Notes under the pieces: generated by a model
Databases searched by the model: none
The model's input: the letters and a program-made list of their open reading frames with translations, nothing else
Told to the model about the DNA's origin: nothing
Source of the DNA: Virgibacillus necropolis
GTDB taxonomy: Bacteria > Bacillota > Bacilli > Bacillales > Amphibacillaceae
Length of the DNA: 64,000 nt
Direction of reading: 5' to 3'
Assembly (NCBI RefSeq): GCF_002224365.1
Contig: NZ_CP022437.1
Span: 1,860,001-1,924,000, forward strand
Part shown: piece by piece, positions 28,370-38,813 of the stretch
How positions within the stretch are numbered: position 1 is the first letter of the stretch
Layout: each line of letters starts with the position of its first letter
Made by a program: the position numbers and the translations under genes

Positions 28370-28905
28370 TGAGACGTTTATACCTCCCACTCGTTCTTTT
28401 TTTCTTTGTTATACTAGAGGGTGTCGCAATTGAGTTGTTACCAGCCAGCTTTGTTATGAGTGATCTATTAATCATTCCACATTGGGTATTTATCTTTTTA
28501 TTATATATTGCACTGTTTTATGATAATGATCGAACATACTTTTCCGTATTATACGGTGCCATATTTGGTTTGTTAATTGATATTGTGTATACGGGAGTGT
28601 TAGGTGTTTATATGTTTGCATATGCATTTACTATCTATGTTATGCACGGTATCAGGAAGCTATTACACAGCAATATATATGTGACGATTTTACTTGGAAT
28701 CATCGGGATTCTGTTTGCTGATTTTACAATTTATCTTGTCTATTCAGTCGTGGGACTTACAGATATGGTGCTTGAAGATTATATGCTTTATCGCCTCTTG
28801 CCAACCATCATAGCCAATTTATTATTTTTACTAGTCTTATATCCCATTACTAAAAACCGTTTGTCGAAATGGCAAGATGAACAAATCACCAAAACAATTA
28901 ACTAA
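28369..28905 (+). CDS. mreD: rod shape-determining protein MreD
   Basis: A 178-aa integral membrane protein with five to six helices that completes the MreBCD shape complex. It begins MRRLYLPLVLFFFVILEG, and the conserved region YGAIFGLLIDIVYTGVLGVYMFAY matches the MreD family. It is translationally coupled to mreC by overlap and is followed by minC after 53 nt. Confidence 0.94.
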   Translation: MRRLYLPLVLFFFVILEGVAIELLPASFVMSDLLIIPHWVFIFLLYIALFYDNDRTYFSVLYGAIFGLLIDIVYTGVLGVYMFAYAFTIYVMHGIRKLLHSNIYVTILLGIIGILFADFTIYLVYSVVGLTDMVLEDYMLYRLLPTIIANLLFLLVLYPITKNRLSKWQDEQITKTIN

Positions 28906-28958
28906 TCAATACTAGCTTTATCAAAAATGGAAAGAGAGTAGATTGAGGTGAACTTATC

Positions 28959-29645
28959 ATGCTCGAAAAGAAACAGCTAATTACAATAAAGGGTACTAGA
29001 GATGGGCTCACTCTGTTTATAGATGACTCTTGCTCATATGATGAAGCATATAAAGACTTGAGTGAAAAGTTATCAAATAATAGACCAAAAAAAGATGAAC
29101 CTGTAGTTTCCGTTAGTGTTAAACTAGGGAGTCGCTACTTGAATCAAACACAAAAAGAAGAGCTTAAGGAATTAATTAATTTAGGAAACCATTTTAGAGT
29201 GGTATCCATTTACTCGGATGTTGTGGCGCGTCATGATGCACTTCAGTGGATGGAAGAAAGTGAAGTGAAAACGATAAATCGAATTGTAAGATCTGGGCAA
29301 ATCATTGAAGTGAAAGGCGATTTGTTGCTAATAGGCGATGTGAACCCAGGTGGTACGGTTGAATCAACTGGAAATATTTATATAATGGGTAGTTTACATG
29401 GGATTGCTCATGCAGGAGTAAATGGTAATCGTGATGCAATAATCGTAGCTTCCTTTATGAAACCCAATCAGCTTCGAATTGCAGATTACATTAGTCGTGC
29501 ACCAGATTATGAATCTGATGGTGTATATATGGAGTGTGGCCGAGTCGATGAAAAGCAGGATAAAATTGTTATTGACAGACTACAGGTTCTTTCACATAAA
29601 CAGGTTGATTTGAGTGGGTTCGAGAGGAGAATAAATAATGGGTGA
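28959..29645 (+). CDS. minC: septum site-determining protein MinC
   Basis: An inhibitor of FtsZ assembly that prevents polar division. The 228-aa protein has the N-terminal domain (about residues 1-105, KKQLITIKGTRDGLTLFIDDSCSY) and the C-terminal beta-helical domain that binds MinD and dimerises (VRSGQIIEVKGDLLLIGDVNPGGTVESTGNIYIMGSLHGIAHAG). Its last 8 nt overlap minD, so the pair is coupled. In Bacillus MinCD is placed by DivIVA/MinJ rather than MinE, and no minE is seen here. Confidence 0.96.
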   Translation: MLEKKQLITIKGTRDGLTLFIDDSCSYDEAYKDLSEKLSNNRPKKDEPVVSVSVKLGSRYLNQTQKEELKELINLGNHFRVVSIYSDVVARHDALQWMEESEVKTINRIVRSGQIIEVKGDLLLIGDVNPGGTVESTGNIYIMGSLHGIAHAGVNGNRDAIIVASFMKPNQLRIADYISRAPDYESDGVYMECGRVDEKQDKIVIDRLQVLSHKQVDLSGFERRINNG

Positions 29646-30435
29646 AGCAATTGTGATTACATCTGGTAAGGGTGGCGTTGGTAAGACAACTACTACCGCG
29701 AATGTAGGTACGGCACTCGCATTAATGGAGAAGAAGGTCTGTTTAATTGATACCGACATTGGGCTTAGAAACCTTGATGTGATAATGGGCTTAGAAAATC
29801 GAATAATCTATGATATTGTTGATGTTATTAAAGGAAGATGTAAATTAAAACAGGCCCTAATCAAGGATAAACGATTTGATGATTTAGTGTTATTACCAGC
29901 AGCCCAAACTAGTGATAAATCCGCTTTAACAACTGATGGCATGAAAAAAATTATAGAAGAACTTAAACCAGACTATGATTATATCATCATTGATTGTCCG
30001 GCTGGAATAGAGCAAGGCTTTCAAAATGCAGTAGCTGGCGCTGATAAAGCAATTGTTGTTACTACTCCAGAGAAATCTAGTGTTCGAGATGCTGACCGAA
30101 TTGTTGGTTTACTAGAGAAAGAAGAAATGGCCCCACCTAGCCTTGTGATCAATCGTATTCGTAGTCATATGATGAAAAATGGCGATATGCTTGATGTGGA
30201 TGAAGTTATCCAAATACTTTCTATCGACCTAATCGGTATTGTCGTTGATGATGATGAAGTTATTAAAGCTTCAAATCTGGGAGAGCCGATAGCACTTCAT
30301 CCAAATACGAAAGTTTCCATTTCGTATCGTAATATAGCAAGAAGAATTCTTGGTGAATCAGTACCATTACAATCACTTGAAGAAGATAAAGGGATACTAC
30401 AAAAGATCAAAAGTTTTTTTGGAATGAATTCCTAA
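29638..30435 (+). CDS. minD: septum site-determining ATPase MinD
   Basis: A membrane-associated ParA/MinD ATPase that recruits MinC. The 265-aa protein has the deviant Walker A SGKGGVGKTTTTANVG near residue 9, switch motifs DTDIGLRNLD and DYIIIDCPAG, and a C-terminal amphipathic membrane-targeting helix (GILQKIKSFFG). It is the last gene of the mre-min cluster and is followed by a terminator. The call is secure. Confidence 0.97.
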   Translation: MGEAIVITSGKGGVGKTTTTANVGTALALMEKKVCLIDTDIGLRNLDVIMGLENRIIYDIVDVIKGRCKLKQALIKDKRFDDLVLLPAAQTSDKSALTTDGMKKIIEELKPDYDYIIIDCPAGIEQGFQNAVAGADKAIVVTTPEKSSVRDADRIVGLLEKEEMAPPSLVINRIRSHMMKNGDMLDVDEVIQILSIDLIGIVVDDDEVIKASNLGEPIALHPNTKVSISYRNIARRILGESVPLQSLEEDKGILQKIKSFFGMNS

Positions 30436-30442
30436 ATACTAC

Positions 30443-30480
30443 AAGAAGCAAGAAACAATTTGTTTTTTGCTTCTTTTGTT
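30443..30480 (+). terminator. terminator after minD
   Basis: AAGAAGCAA and TTGCTTCTT pair around an A/T-rich loop and run into TTGTTTT. Confidence 0.75.
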
Positions 30481-30529
30481 TTCTGATTGTAAACGTTTCA
30501 GTAGAATGAGGATTCTTCTCCATAATATA

Positions 30530-30741
30530 GGATGTTCAAAAAGTCACCAAATGATAAATGGCGAATCTCTTCGTTGAAAAAGGAACTTCTATTAAGGTCG
30601 CCCACGTCCTGTGGGCAACATAGAAGTCAGCACCTCGTGTGCAAGTCCGGTCCTCACGTATTAAGGGCATACGCTCTGGTCCTCAAAACTCTCGTGCCTC
30701 GACCTTCGTATTTCTAATTCGGCAACTTTTTGAACACACAC
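30530..30741 (+). mobile_element. MITE-like element, copy 3 (212 bp)
   Basis: Ends GGATGTTCAAAAAGTCACC and GGCAACTTTTTGAACACACAC are inverted repeats, with TAATA-type A/T-rich flanks. It has the same interior as copy 2 but with a 66-bp double-hairpin module (30580-30645) inserted before the TCCGGTCCTCACGTATTA block. No transposase. Confidence 0.88.
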
Positions 30742-30783
30742 TAATAAGTGACATTTTTAGTTTTTTGTTGTTAGTATCATTAA

Positions 30784-30811
30784 CATATCTTGTCCACTTG
30801 TTTCATACAAT
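30784..30811 (+). promoter_or_regulatory. sigma-E-type promoter for spoIVFA-spoIVFB
   Basis: CATACAAT at 30804-30811 is an exact sigma-E -10 (CATACAnT), with ATA 16 nt upstream (30785-30787). spoIVF is a known mother-cell sigma-E operon in B. subtilis, and this lies 39 nt before the spoIVFA start. Confidence 0.75.
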
Positions 30812-30849
30812 TTAAAAGAAGTATGACATGACAAGGGACGGTGAATAAA

Positions 30850-31629
30850 ATGAATCCAAGAGTTAATAAAATTCGTAAGTCAATATCCGATCGTAAAAGG
30901 TCTCGTGGTTTAGCAGGATCTGACTCAACTAAGGATTTAAGCAAAAATCAATTTTCTCACCTTCAAGTACAGGAAGAAGAAAAGCATGGTTACTTTCCAA
31001 TTTTCGCAGATCAAAAACTACCAAAGAGAAGCAAAAGTAAAATGGTCTCTGGCTTTATTTTAAAAGGTATTTTATCAAGCATTTTATTTCTGGGAACTGC
31101 ACTATTATTACAAACGAATAATGATATGTTAGATGATCCTAAAGTTGTGGCAAGTAGTTTATTAACAAATGAGTTTCCGTTCGCAAAAGTAAATCAATGG
31201 TACCAGCAAACGTTTGGTACCCCACTAGCACTCACACCTAAAGACAATGCCAACACACCTGATGACTCAACATTGGCTCTTCCAGTTTCAGGAAATATAT
31301 CCGAGTCCTTCCAAGCAAATGGGGAAGGAGTATTAATTTCGCCTGATGAAGCATCTACGGTTTCCGTTTTACGAGATGGGGTAATAATTTTTGCAGGGAA
31401 TGATCCAGAAACAAATAAAACAGTTGTTGTTCAGCATGCAGATGGGAGTAAATCTACGTATGGGTATCTAAGCTCAACGAATGTTCATTTGTATCAATTT
31501 GTTGAAAACAACCAAGTAATCGGTAAGTTTGTGCCTTCTGAAAATAGTAAAAACGTTTATTTCTCAATAGAAAAAGACGATGCATTCATGGATCCTGTAC
31601 AAGTGATTGAAGTCGATGACCGTTCTTAA
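30850..31629 (+). CDS. spoIVFA: stage IV sporulation protein FA
   Basis: A 259-aa membrane protein that with BofA holds the protease SpoIVFB inactive until a forespore signal arrives. It has a charged N-terminal region, one transmembrane helix at about residues 70-90 (GFILKGILSSILFLGTALLLQ), and an external LytM/M23-like fold (VSGNISESFQANGEGVLISP ... KTVVVQHADGSKSTYGYLS) that lacks the metal-binding residues of active peptidases. I chose ATG at 30850; the GTG at 30841 is too close to AAGGGA. It overlaps spoIVFB by 14 nt. A sigma-E promoter lies upstream. Confidence 0.92.
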   Translation: MNPRVNKIRKSISDRKRSRGLAGSDSTKDLSKNQFSHLQVQEEEKHGYFPIFADQKLPKRSKSKMVSGFILKGILSSILFLGTALLLQTNNDMLDDPKVVASSLLTNEFPFAKVNQWYQQTFGTPLALTPKDNANTPDDSTLALPVSGNISESFQANGEGVLISPDEASTVSVLRDGVIIFAGNDPETNKTVVVQHADGSKSTYGYLSSTNVHLYQFVENNQVIGKFVPSENSKNVYFSIEKDDAFMDPVQVIEVDDRS

Positions 31630-32476
31630 ATTACTACCAACCATTCACATTCATCCTATATTAATTATCTTTCTATTTATTGGATTCATTACAGGTACAT
31701 TCATGGAAATCATTATTCTGTTGGCTATTGTATTATTTCATGAAATAGGGCACTATATAATGGCGATTTCTTTCAAATGGAGGATAAAGAGTATCACATT
31801 ATGGGTATTTGGTGGTGTAATGGATACAGATGAGCATGGTAATAGGCCTACATATGAGGAAGCTCTAGTTAGTATTGCTGGTCCATTTCAACATGTTTTC
31901 ATTTATCTTTTCATTATGATAGTTGCTCCAATGAATGTTATTCCCATCTCAATTATGGAACTTATTGTGTATTATAATAATGTTATTCTGTTATTTAATC
32001 TGTTACCCGTATGGCCGTTAGATGGTGGGAAATGTTTATTCACCTTATTATCAACATATGTCCCATATAAAAGAGCGCACACAATCATGATTTTAACATC
32101 AGTTTTGGTCAGTATTTGTATCTTGTTCACACAATTGTTCATTTTGCCATTTACATTAAGCTCTGTATTTATTCTATTATTTATTCTGTTAGAAAACAGA
32201 ACCGAATGGAAACAACGCTATTATGTTTTCCTTCGATTTTTATCCAGGCGTTTTTATGGAACAAATCATGCAAAAAAAACTTCTCTTATAAAAGTATCTA
32301 ATAGCAACACTTTATTTGATGTGTTCTCATTATTTATTCGTGAAAGAAAACATATCATTTATATTTCCTATCATGATGGTCAAGAGACAAGCATTGATGA
32401 ATGGGATTGCCTCAGAAGTTATTTTCAAGATAAACACTATAATATAACAGTTGATGAGGTAAAACGAATGGATTAA
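31616..32476 (+). CDS. spoIVFB: stage IV sporulation protein FB, intramembrane metalloprotease
   Basis: A site-2 protease-family enzyme that cleaves pro-sigma-K in the mother-cell membrane around the forespore. The 286-aa protein has about six transmembrane helices, the zinc motif HEIGH at residues 42-46, and the second motif NLLPVWPLDGGK with metal-ligand Asp136. The C-terminal ~90 residues form a CBS-like domain that senses ATP in B. subtilis. The start at ATG 31616 gives a standard N-terminus; a TTG three codons upstream is an alternative. It overlaps spoIVFA, so the inhibitor and protease are made together. Confidence 0.95.
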   Translation: MTVLKLLPTIHIHPILIIFLFIGFITGTFMEIIILLAIVLFHEIGHYIMAISFKWRIKSITLWVFGGVMDTDEHGNRPTYEEALVSIAGPFQHVFIYLFIMIVAPMNVIPISIMELIVYYNNVILLFNLLPVWPLDGGKCLFTLLSTYVPYKRAHTIMILTSVLVSICILFTQLFILPFTLSSVFILLFILLENRTEWKQRYYVFLRFLSRRFYGTNHAKKTSLIKVSNSNTLFDVFSLFIRERKHIIYISYHDGQETSIDEWDCLRSYFQDKHYNITVDEVKRMD

Positions 32477-32491
32477 ATTGTAGACGTATAC

Positions 32492-32521
32492 TTGACATAA
32501 TCTACTAAAACATGATAATAT
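32492..32521 (+). promoter_or_regulatory. promoter of the L21-L27 operon
   Basis: TTGACA, 18 nt, TAATAT with a TGA extension before the -10: a strong housekeeping promoter just upstream of the L21 leader. Confidence 0.85.
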
Positions 32522-32534
32522 CAATACGTTATTC

Positions 32535-32640
32535 ATTGTAGCACCAAATGCTACAACCGCACAGAACAGGTTTTTAAACTTGACCAAGGCGTTTCCGCTT
32601 TTCTAAAGTACCTGTATGGCGAGTCTGAGTCAGTTAGGGA
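32535..32640 (+). ncRNA. L21 leader (ribosomal protein leader RNA)
   Basis: The segment with CGCACAGAACAGG, AACTTGACCAAGGCG, TTTCCGCTTTTCTAAAG and TACCTGTATGGCGAGTCTGAG matches the conserved L21 leader found upstream of rplU in Bacilli. CAGG and CCTG elements pair to close the structure. It is thought to allow autoregulation by a protein of the operon. Confidence 0.88.
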
Positions 32641-32650
32641 GGTGCAGTAT

Positions 32651-32959
32651 ATGTACGCAATTATCGAAACAGGTGGTAAACAAATCAAAGTAACAGAAGG
32701 CGAAGAAATTTATGTGGAAAAAGTTGTTGGAGAAGCAAATGATTCTATAACTTTCGAAAAGGTCCTTTTTGTTAGCGGAGATGAAGTTAAAGTTGGCGCT
32801 CCATATGTAAGTGGCGCAACTGTAACTGCTAAAGTTGAAAAGCATGGTCGTCAAAAAAAGATTACTGTTTTCAAATTCAAAGCAAAGAAAAATTATCACC
32901 GTACACAAGGACATCGTCAACCATATACTAAATTAGTTATTGATAAAATTAATTTATAA
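32651..32959 (+). CDS. rplU: 50S ribosomal protein L21
   Basis: A 102-aa protein that binds 23S rRNA. It starts [24 protein letters not shown] and ends in [22 protein letters not shown], the family signature. I used the ATG at 32651, six nt after GGGAGGTG; a GTG three codons upstream is part of the ribosome site. It is preceded by the L21 leader and followed by prp and rpmA, the conserved operon. Confidence 0.98.
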   Translation: MYAIIETGGKQIKVTEGEEIYVEKVVGEANDSITFEKVLFVSGDEVKVGAPYVSGATVTAKVEKHGRQKKITVFKFKAKKNYHRTQGHRQPYTKLVIDKINL

Positions 32960-32971
32960 AGGTAAGTGTAT

Positions 32972-33606
<635 letters not shown>

Positions 33607-33616
33607 TTACATGTAA

Positions 33617-33650
33617 AACTCCAATCATTTAGCTGATTGGGGTTTTTTTA
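33617..33650 (+). terminator. terminator after rpmA
   Basis: AACTCCAATCA and TGATTGGGGTT pair around TTTAGC and run into T7. Confidence 0.9.
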
Positions 33651-33718
33651 TTGCTTACTATAACTTTTTAACTAGATCGGTTGGTCTTCACCGGGTGCTT
33701 ACGCTTTTGAGTATTATC

Positions 33719-33727
33719 TGCTATACT
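33719..33727 (+). promoter_or_regulatory. extended -10 promoter candidate for spo0B-obg
   Basis: TGCTATACT is a TGn-extended -10 about 25 nt before the spo0B start; the -35 is weak. Confidence 0.45.
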
Positions 33728-33751
33728 TTTCATATTAATGGAGGGATATTA

Positions 33752-35571
<1,820 letters not shown>

Positions 35572-35574
35572 GAT

Positions 35575-35816
35575 AGGAAAAGCGAAGGCGACTGCCCAGA
35601 AGCGGACGCATAAGTAAAGAACCGAAAACGCGTGGTCTTTCGCGTTTGAAGTGTTCCTTACTTATGACGGCAGCTTCTAGGAGCCGTAGCTAGACAGGAA
35701 AAGCGAAGGCGACTGCCCAGAAGCGGACGCATAAGTAAAGAACCGAAAACGCGTGGTCTTTCGCGTTTGAAGTGTTCATTACTTATGACGGCAGCTTTTA
35801 GGAGACGTAGCTAGAC
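35575..35816. repeat. tandem pair of 121-bp hairpin repeats (family A)
   Basis: Two direct copies (35575-35695 and 35696-35816) differ at only about three positions. Each starts AGGAAAAGCGAAGGCGAC and ends GTAGCTAGAC. Internally CATAAGTAA pairs with TTACTTATG and AACGCG with CGCGTT, giving one long hairpin per unit. The same family recurs at 54654-54938. There is no open reading frame of note. Confidence 0.9.
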
Positions 35817-35885
35817 AGAGTATATTTCTAAGTACGGCGCTAAAATAATAATCTTTCCTAAAAAAGCCATAAATCAAGTAAAAAA

Positions 35886-35922
35886 TGCTGCCTTTTCATT
35901 TTGAAGTAGGTAGTTTTTTTTA
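35886..35922 (+). terminator. weak terminator between repeat block and safA
   Basis: CTGCCT and AGGTAG pair around an A/T-rich loop followed by T8. The stem is short. It probably ends the spo0B-obg transcript beyond the repeats. Confidence 0.5.
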
Positions 35923-36013
35923 TTATAGTTCAACTTTTTCTGGGTTCCTGCATATGTTGTTAATGAATGGTTAGCCCAGTTCTTAACAAGATAGGAAGGG
36001 AGATTGAATTAGT

Positions 36014-36988
36014 TTGAAAATACACATTGTAAAAAAAGGGGATACATTGTGGGAAATCGCCAATCAATATGATGTCGATTTTGAGCAATTAAAAGAACTA
36101 AACACACAATTATCTAGCCCTGATATGATTATGCCTGGTATGAAAATCAAAGTACCTAGTAATTCGAAGCCTGTAAAAAAAGAAAACATGTATGTAAAAG
36201 AGAAGGAAATGGTAAAAACACCATACAAGGATATTTCTCCGAAGCCTTTACCAGTTATAAAGGAGGATGAAAAAGAAAAACCAAAGATGATGCACAAACC
36301 ACCAATGATGGAAAATCCGAAGATGACGTATAACCAACCAATGATGGAAAATCCAAAGATGCCGCATAATCAACCAATGATGCAAAAGCCACCAGTGTAT
36401 CATATGCCAATCATGGACCAAGACATGCATCAATATACAACCATTAATTTCTCACAAATGCCAACGCCAAAAGAAGAAGTGAAACAAGTTAAACACCATG
36501 AGAATATGCATCCAATGCCACATCACATGCCACACCACATGCAAATGGTTCCTATGTGCTGTTATCCTATGTATCCTATGCACCAAGGAAATGTATCACC
36601 AATGCATATGCCACCGCAAAAACCTATGCCTCATAAGCAGCATGGATGTGGTTGTGGATGTGAAGGGAAAAAGCCGCCATTTCATCATTACCCGAGTAAC
36701 ATGAATATGTATGAAGAAAAGTCACCTTACCAGCATTATGATAAAAAGATGAATAAGAGTATGTATGACGAAATGCCAGAGATGGAAATGCCTAAAAAAC
36801 CGAACCATAAATTTGACGATGACTGTAATGATATGGAGTACAAACATCATTATAAAGGTTACAATCAGCCATTTCCTAAAATGGATGAAAATAAAGGGTA
36901 TGGCAATCCGTATCCAGCTCCACCTGGGTTTCAACCATTCCCTAATGCTTCATTCAGAGATGATGAGGATGAAAATAATAACGAATAA
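36014..36988 (+). CDS. safA: spore coat assembly protein SafA
   Basis: A morphogenetic coat protein that organises the inner coat. The 324-aa protein has an N-terminal LysM domain (residues 1-50, MKIHIVKKGDTLWEIANQYD ... MPGMKIKVPS) that binds the cortex peptidoglycan. A long low-complexity region follows, rich in Met, Pro and His with near-repeats of PPMMENPKM, and a cysteine cluster HGCGCGCEG near residue 215. The start is TTG at 36014; AGGAAGGGAG lies about 11 nt before. LysM plus composition plus position next to a nad gene and a YhcN-type lipoprotein gene fit SafA. A strong terminator follows. Confidence 0.92.
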   Translation: MKIHIVKKGDTLWEIANQYDVDFEQLKELNTQLSSPDMIMPGMKIKVPSNSKPVKKENMYVKEKEMVKTPYKDISPKPLPVIKEDEKEKPKMMHKPPMMENPKMTYNQPMMENPKMPHNQPMMQKPPVYHMPIMDQDMHQYTTINFSQMPTPKEEVKQVKHHENMHPMPHHMPHHMQMVPMCCYPMYPMHQGNVSPMHMPPQKPMPHKQHGCGCGCEGKKPPFHHYPSNMNMYEEKSPYQHYDKKMNKSMYDEMPEMEMPKKPNHKFDDDCNDMEYKHHYKGYNQPFPKMDENKGYGNPYPAPPGFQPFPNASFRDDEDENNNE

Positions 36989-36991
36989 GAA

Positions 36992-37031
36992 AAAAGAGAG
37001 ACGAGATTCTAATCAATCGTCTCTCTTTTTT
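36992..37031 (+). terminator. terminator after safA
   Basis: AAAAGAGAGACGA and TCGTCTCTCTTTT pair around a 12-nt loop, ending in T6. Confidence 0.92.
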
Positions 37032-37111
37032 GGGCGAATTTTTTCCGGAAATCATCAAATAATGATAATATAATAAATAAAGTTATAATAATGCTTAAAG
37101 GAGTTTTATGA

Positions 37112-37855
37112 ATGGAAGAGACAATAGACAAAATTGTACAGTGGTTACGCGATCAAGTTAAAGAAGCAAATGTCAAAGGACTACTAGTCGGTGTTAGTGG
37201 CGGTCTGGATTCCGCCGTTGTTGCAAATTTGATTAAACGAGCAGTACCAGATCATTCGCTTGGTGTCATTATGCCCCTTGATAGTAGTCCTGATAGTGTG
37301 ACACATGCTGAAAAGGTAATTGAAAAATGTGGTATTGATAAGATTACAATTGATTTAACGGATACACATAAAGTCATGTACACTCAAATCCAAGATCAAT
37401 TAAAACAAAAAAAAGAGTGGAAAGAGCAAAATGATCAATTATCTAACGCAAATCTCCGCGCACGATTACGTATGAGCACGTCTTACGCGTTAGCAACGAA
37501 TTACAATTATCTAGTGGTAGGTACTGACAACGCGTCTGAATGGTACACGGGATATTTCACTAAATACGGTGATGGTGGGGTTGATATTTTACCGATTATT
37601 GAATTCACTAAACAGGAGGTACGCGAAATGGCACGTGCCTTAGGTGTACCAGATGAAGTTGTTAATAAAAAACCAAGTGCAGACCTTTGGGAAGGTCAAA
37701 CAGATGAAACGGAAATGGGAACATCCTATGACAAAATTGACGCATTTTTAAAAGGGGAAGAAATTCCTATAAAAGACAAAGAAATTATTGAAAAAATGCA
37801 TAGACGAACGGAACATAAACGGAAAGCTGCTAATCAGTTTCGCTTATCAAATTGA
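37112..37855 (+). CDS. nadE: NH3-dependent NAD(+) synthetase
   Basis: It amidates deamido-NAD to NAD with ATP and ammonia. The 247-aa protein has the PP-loop SGGLDSA at residues 29-35, the NLRARLRMSTSYALA helix, and the VVGTDNASEWYTGYFTKYGDGGVDILPI region with the substrate-binding loop, followed by KKPSADLWEGQTDE. The synthetase domain stands alone with no glutaminase domain. AAAGGAG precedes the ATG. In B. subtilis the nadBCA genes lie near safA; here only this final-step enzyme is present. Confidence 0.96.
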   Translation: MEETIDKIVQWLRDQVKEANVKGLLVGVSGGLDSAVVANLIKRAVPDHSLGVIMPLDSSPDSVTHAEKVIEKCGIDKITIDLTDTHKVMYTQIQDQLKQKKEWKEQNDQLSNANLRARLRMSTSYALATNYNYLVVGTDNASEWYTGYFTKYGDGGVDILPIIEFTKQEVREMARALGVPDEVVNKKPSADLWEGQTDETEMGTSYDKIDAFLKGEEIPIKDKEIIEKMHRRTEHKRKAANQFRLSN

Positions 37856-37914
37856 GAAAAATTCAAGCCAGATAGTCAGATCAACATAAATTTATTCCTA
37901 TAATTAACTAGGGT

Positions 37915-37961
37915 AAAAAACACTTCTTTTAAACATCCTAAATGTGAAGGAGGTGTTTTTT
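37915..37961 (+). promoter_or_regulatory. hairpin that contains the next gene's Shine-Dalgarno site
   Basis: A6CACTTCTTT (37915-37929) pairs with AAGGAGGTGT6 (37947-37961) over 15 bp including two G-U pairs. The 3' arm is the full Shine-Dalgarno sequence of the YhcN-type lipoprotein gene. It may serve both as a nadE terminator and as a translational mask. Confidence 0.65.
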
Positions 37962-37964
37962 AAA

Positions 37965-38528
37965 ATGAAATTCAGTTATGTTGGCTTATTGTTTATTGTG
38001 TTAGTGACCGCTGGTTGTACGAATGGACAAAATAATGAAGCGAATAATGATGAACAAATACAAACGCAACCAATTCATTATGAGACAAGAGAAGAACAAA
38101 ATGAACGACTTGGTATACGCAATCAGACAATAGGTGAAAAAGGCGGATACCCTCAATCCGAACAAAAGGAAATAAATAGAGGTGATAACACTGTTGGAGA
38201 GAATACCGATATTTTTACAAGTGAACAGTCTAAGGTTATCGCAGACCATTTGACGGACCGACGTGATATTAAGGCAGCCCAAGTAGCAATTACTGATGAA
38301 AAAATAGTAGTGGCAGTTATGTTGAGTGAATATACGGATGATGAAATTGGTGAAAAAATTGAAAAGGAAGTTCGTACGTTTGATCAAAATAAAACGATTG
38401 TTGTGTATACCGACAGTATTTATTGGGATCGGATGAACAATCTAAAGTCTGGACTTAAACGATCAGAATCTCCAAATGAAATAAAAGAAGACATGGAATG
38501 GCTATTTAATCCTGGTCGGGATCAATAA
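37965..38528 (+). CDS. YhcN/YlaJ-family sporulation lipoprotein (CoxA-like)
   Basis: A 187-aa lipoprotein of the YhcN/YlaJ family, members of which are found at the spore cortex or inner membrane. The signal peptide ends with lipobox TAGC at Cys18. After a glutamine/asparagine-rich linker comes the YhcN domain (SEQSKVIADHLTDRRDIKAAQVAITDEKIVVAVML). I used the ATG at 37965, nine nt after AAGGAGGTG. Its place after safA matches B. subtilis coxA, which I recall as a spore cortex lipoprotein, but symbol transfer is not certain. A terminator follows. Confidence 0.85.
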   Translation: MKFSYVGLLFIVLVTAGCTNGQNNEANNDEQIQTQPIHYETREEQNERLGIRNQTIGEKGGYPQSEQKEINRGDNTVGENTDIFTSEQSKVIADHLTDRRDIKAAQVAITDEKIVVAVMLSEYTDDEIGEKIEKEVRTFDQNKTIVVYTDSIYWDRMNNLKSGLKRSESPNEIKEDMEWLFNPGRDQ

Positions 38529-38533
38529 TGTGA

Positions 38534-38562
38534 AAAACCTTTGTGATATAGCAAAGGTTTTC
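38534..38562 (+). terminator. terminator after the YhcN-type lipoprotein gene
   Basis: AAAACCTTTG and CAAAGGTTTT pair around TGATATAG, followed by TCTT. Confidence 0.75.
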
Positions 38563-38590
38563 TTGAAAGATAAGAAAGTTTAAAATTACT

Positions 38591-38736
38591 GTCTAGCTCC
38601 AGCGCCCAGCGACTAGTGGACTTCCTTTACCTCCGTACGATAAGTCAACATCGGATCGCTTACGCTCACCGTGTTTCCTTTATCTCCTGCGGTTCAGTCC
38701 AGTCCATACGTCGCTAAACGGGCGCTTGCGCTTTTC
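38591..38736 (-). repeat. 146-bp long-hairpin repeat (family B), short form
   Basis: Read on the reverse strand it starts GAAAAGCGCAAGCGCCCG and ends GGAGCTAGAC, end sequences similar to those of the family A units. GCGCCC/GGGCGC, AGCGAC/GTCGCT and TGGACT/AGTCCA pair to make one long hairpin. A longer copy is at 60797-60997. Confidence 0.85.
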
Positions 38737-38749
38737 TTATAATTTTATG

Positions 38750-38778
38750 TTTATATGGTGGGGAAAATTTGATATAGT
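38750..38778 (+). promoter_or_regulatory. promoter candidate for yebC
   Basis: TTTATA, 17 nt, TATAGT, 36 nt before the yebC start and just after the family B repeat. Confidence 0.5.
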
Positions 38779-38813
38779 AAAGAGAGAAACTTTCTAGAGA
38801 GGAGAATGTCCAA

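Noticed and set aside
35575-35816. Direct repeats considered as a CRISPR array
   Set aside because: Units are contiguous 121-bp palindromes with no spacers and no cas genes anywhere in the window.
36248-36433. Reverse-strand His/Trp-rich frame opposite safA
   Set aside because: It mirrors the Met/His/Pro low-complexity segment of safA and has no start context.
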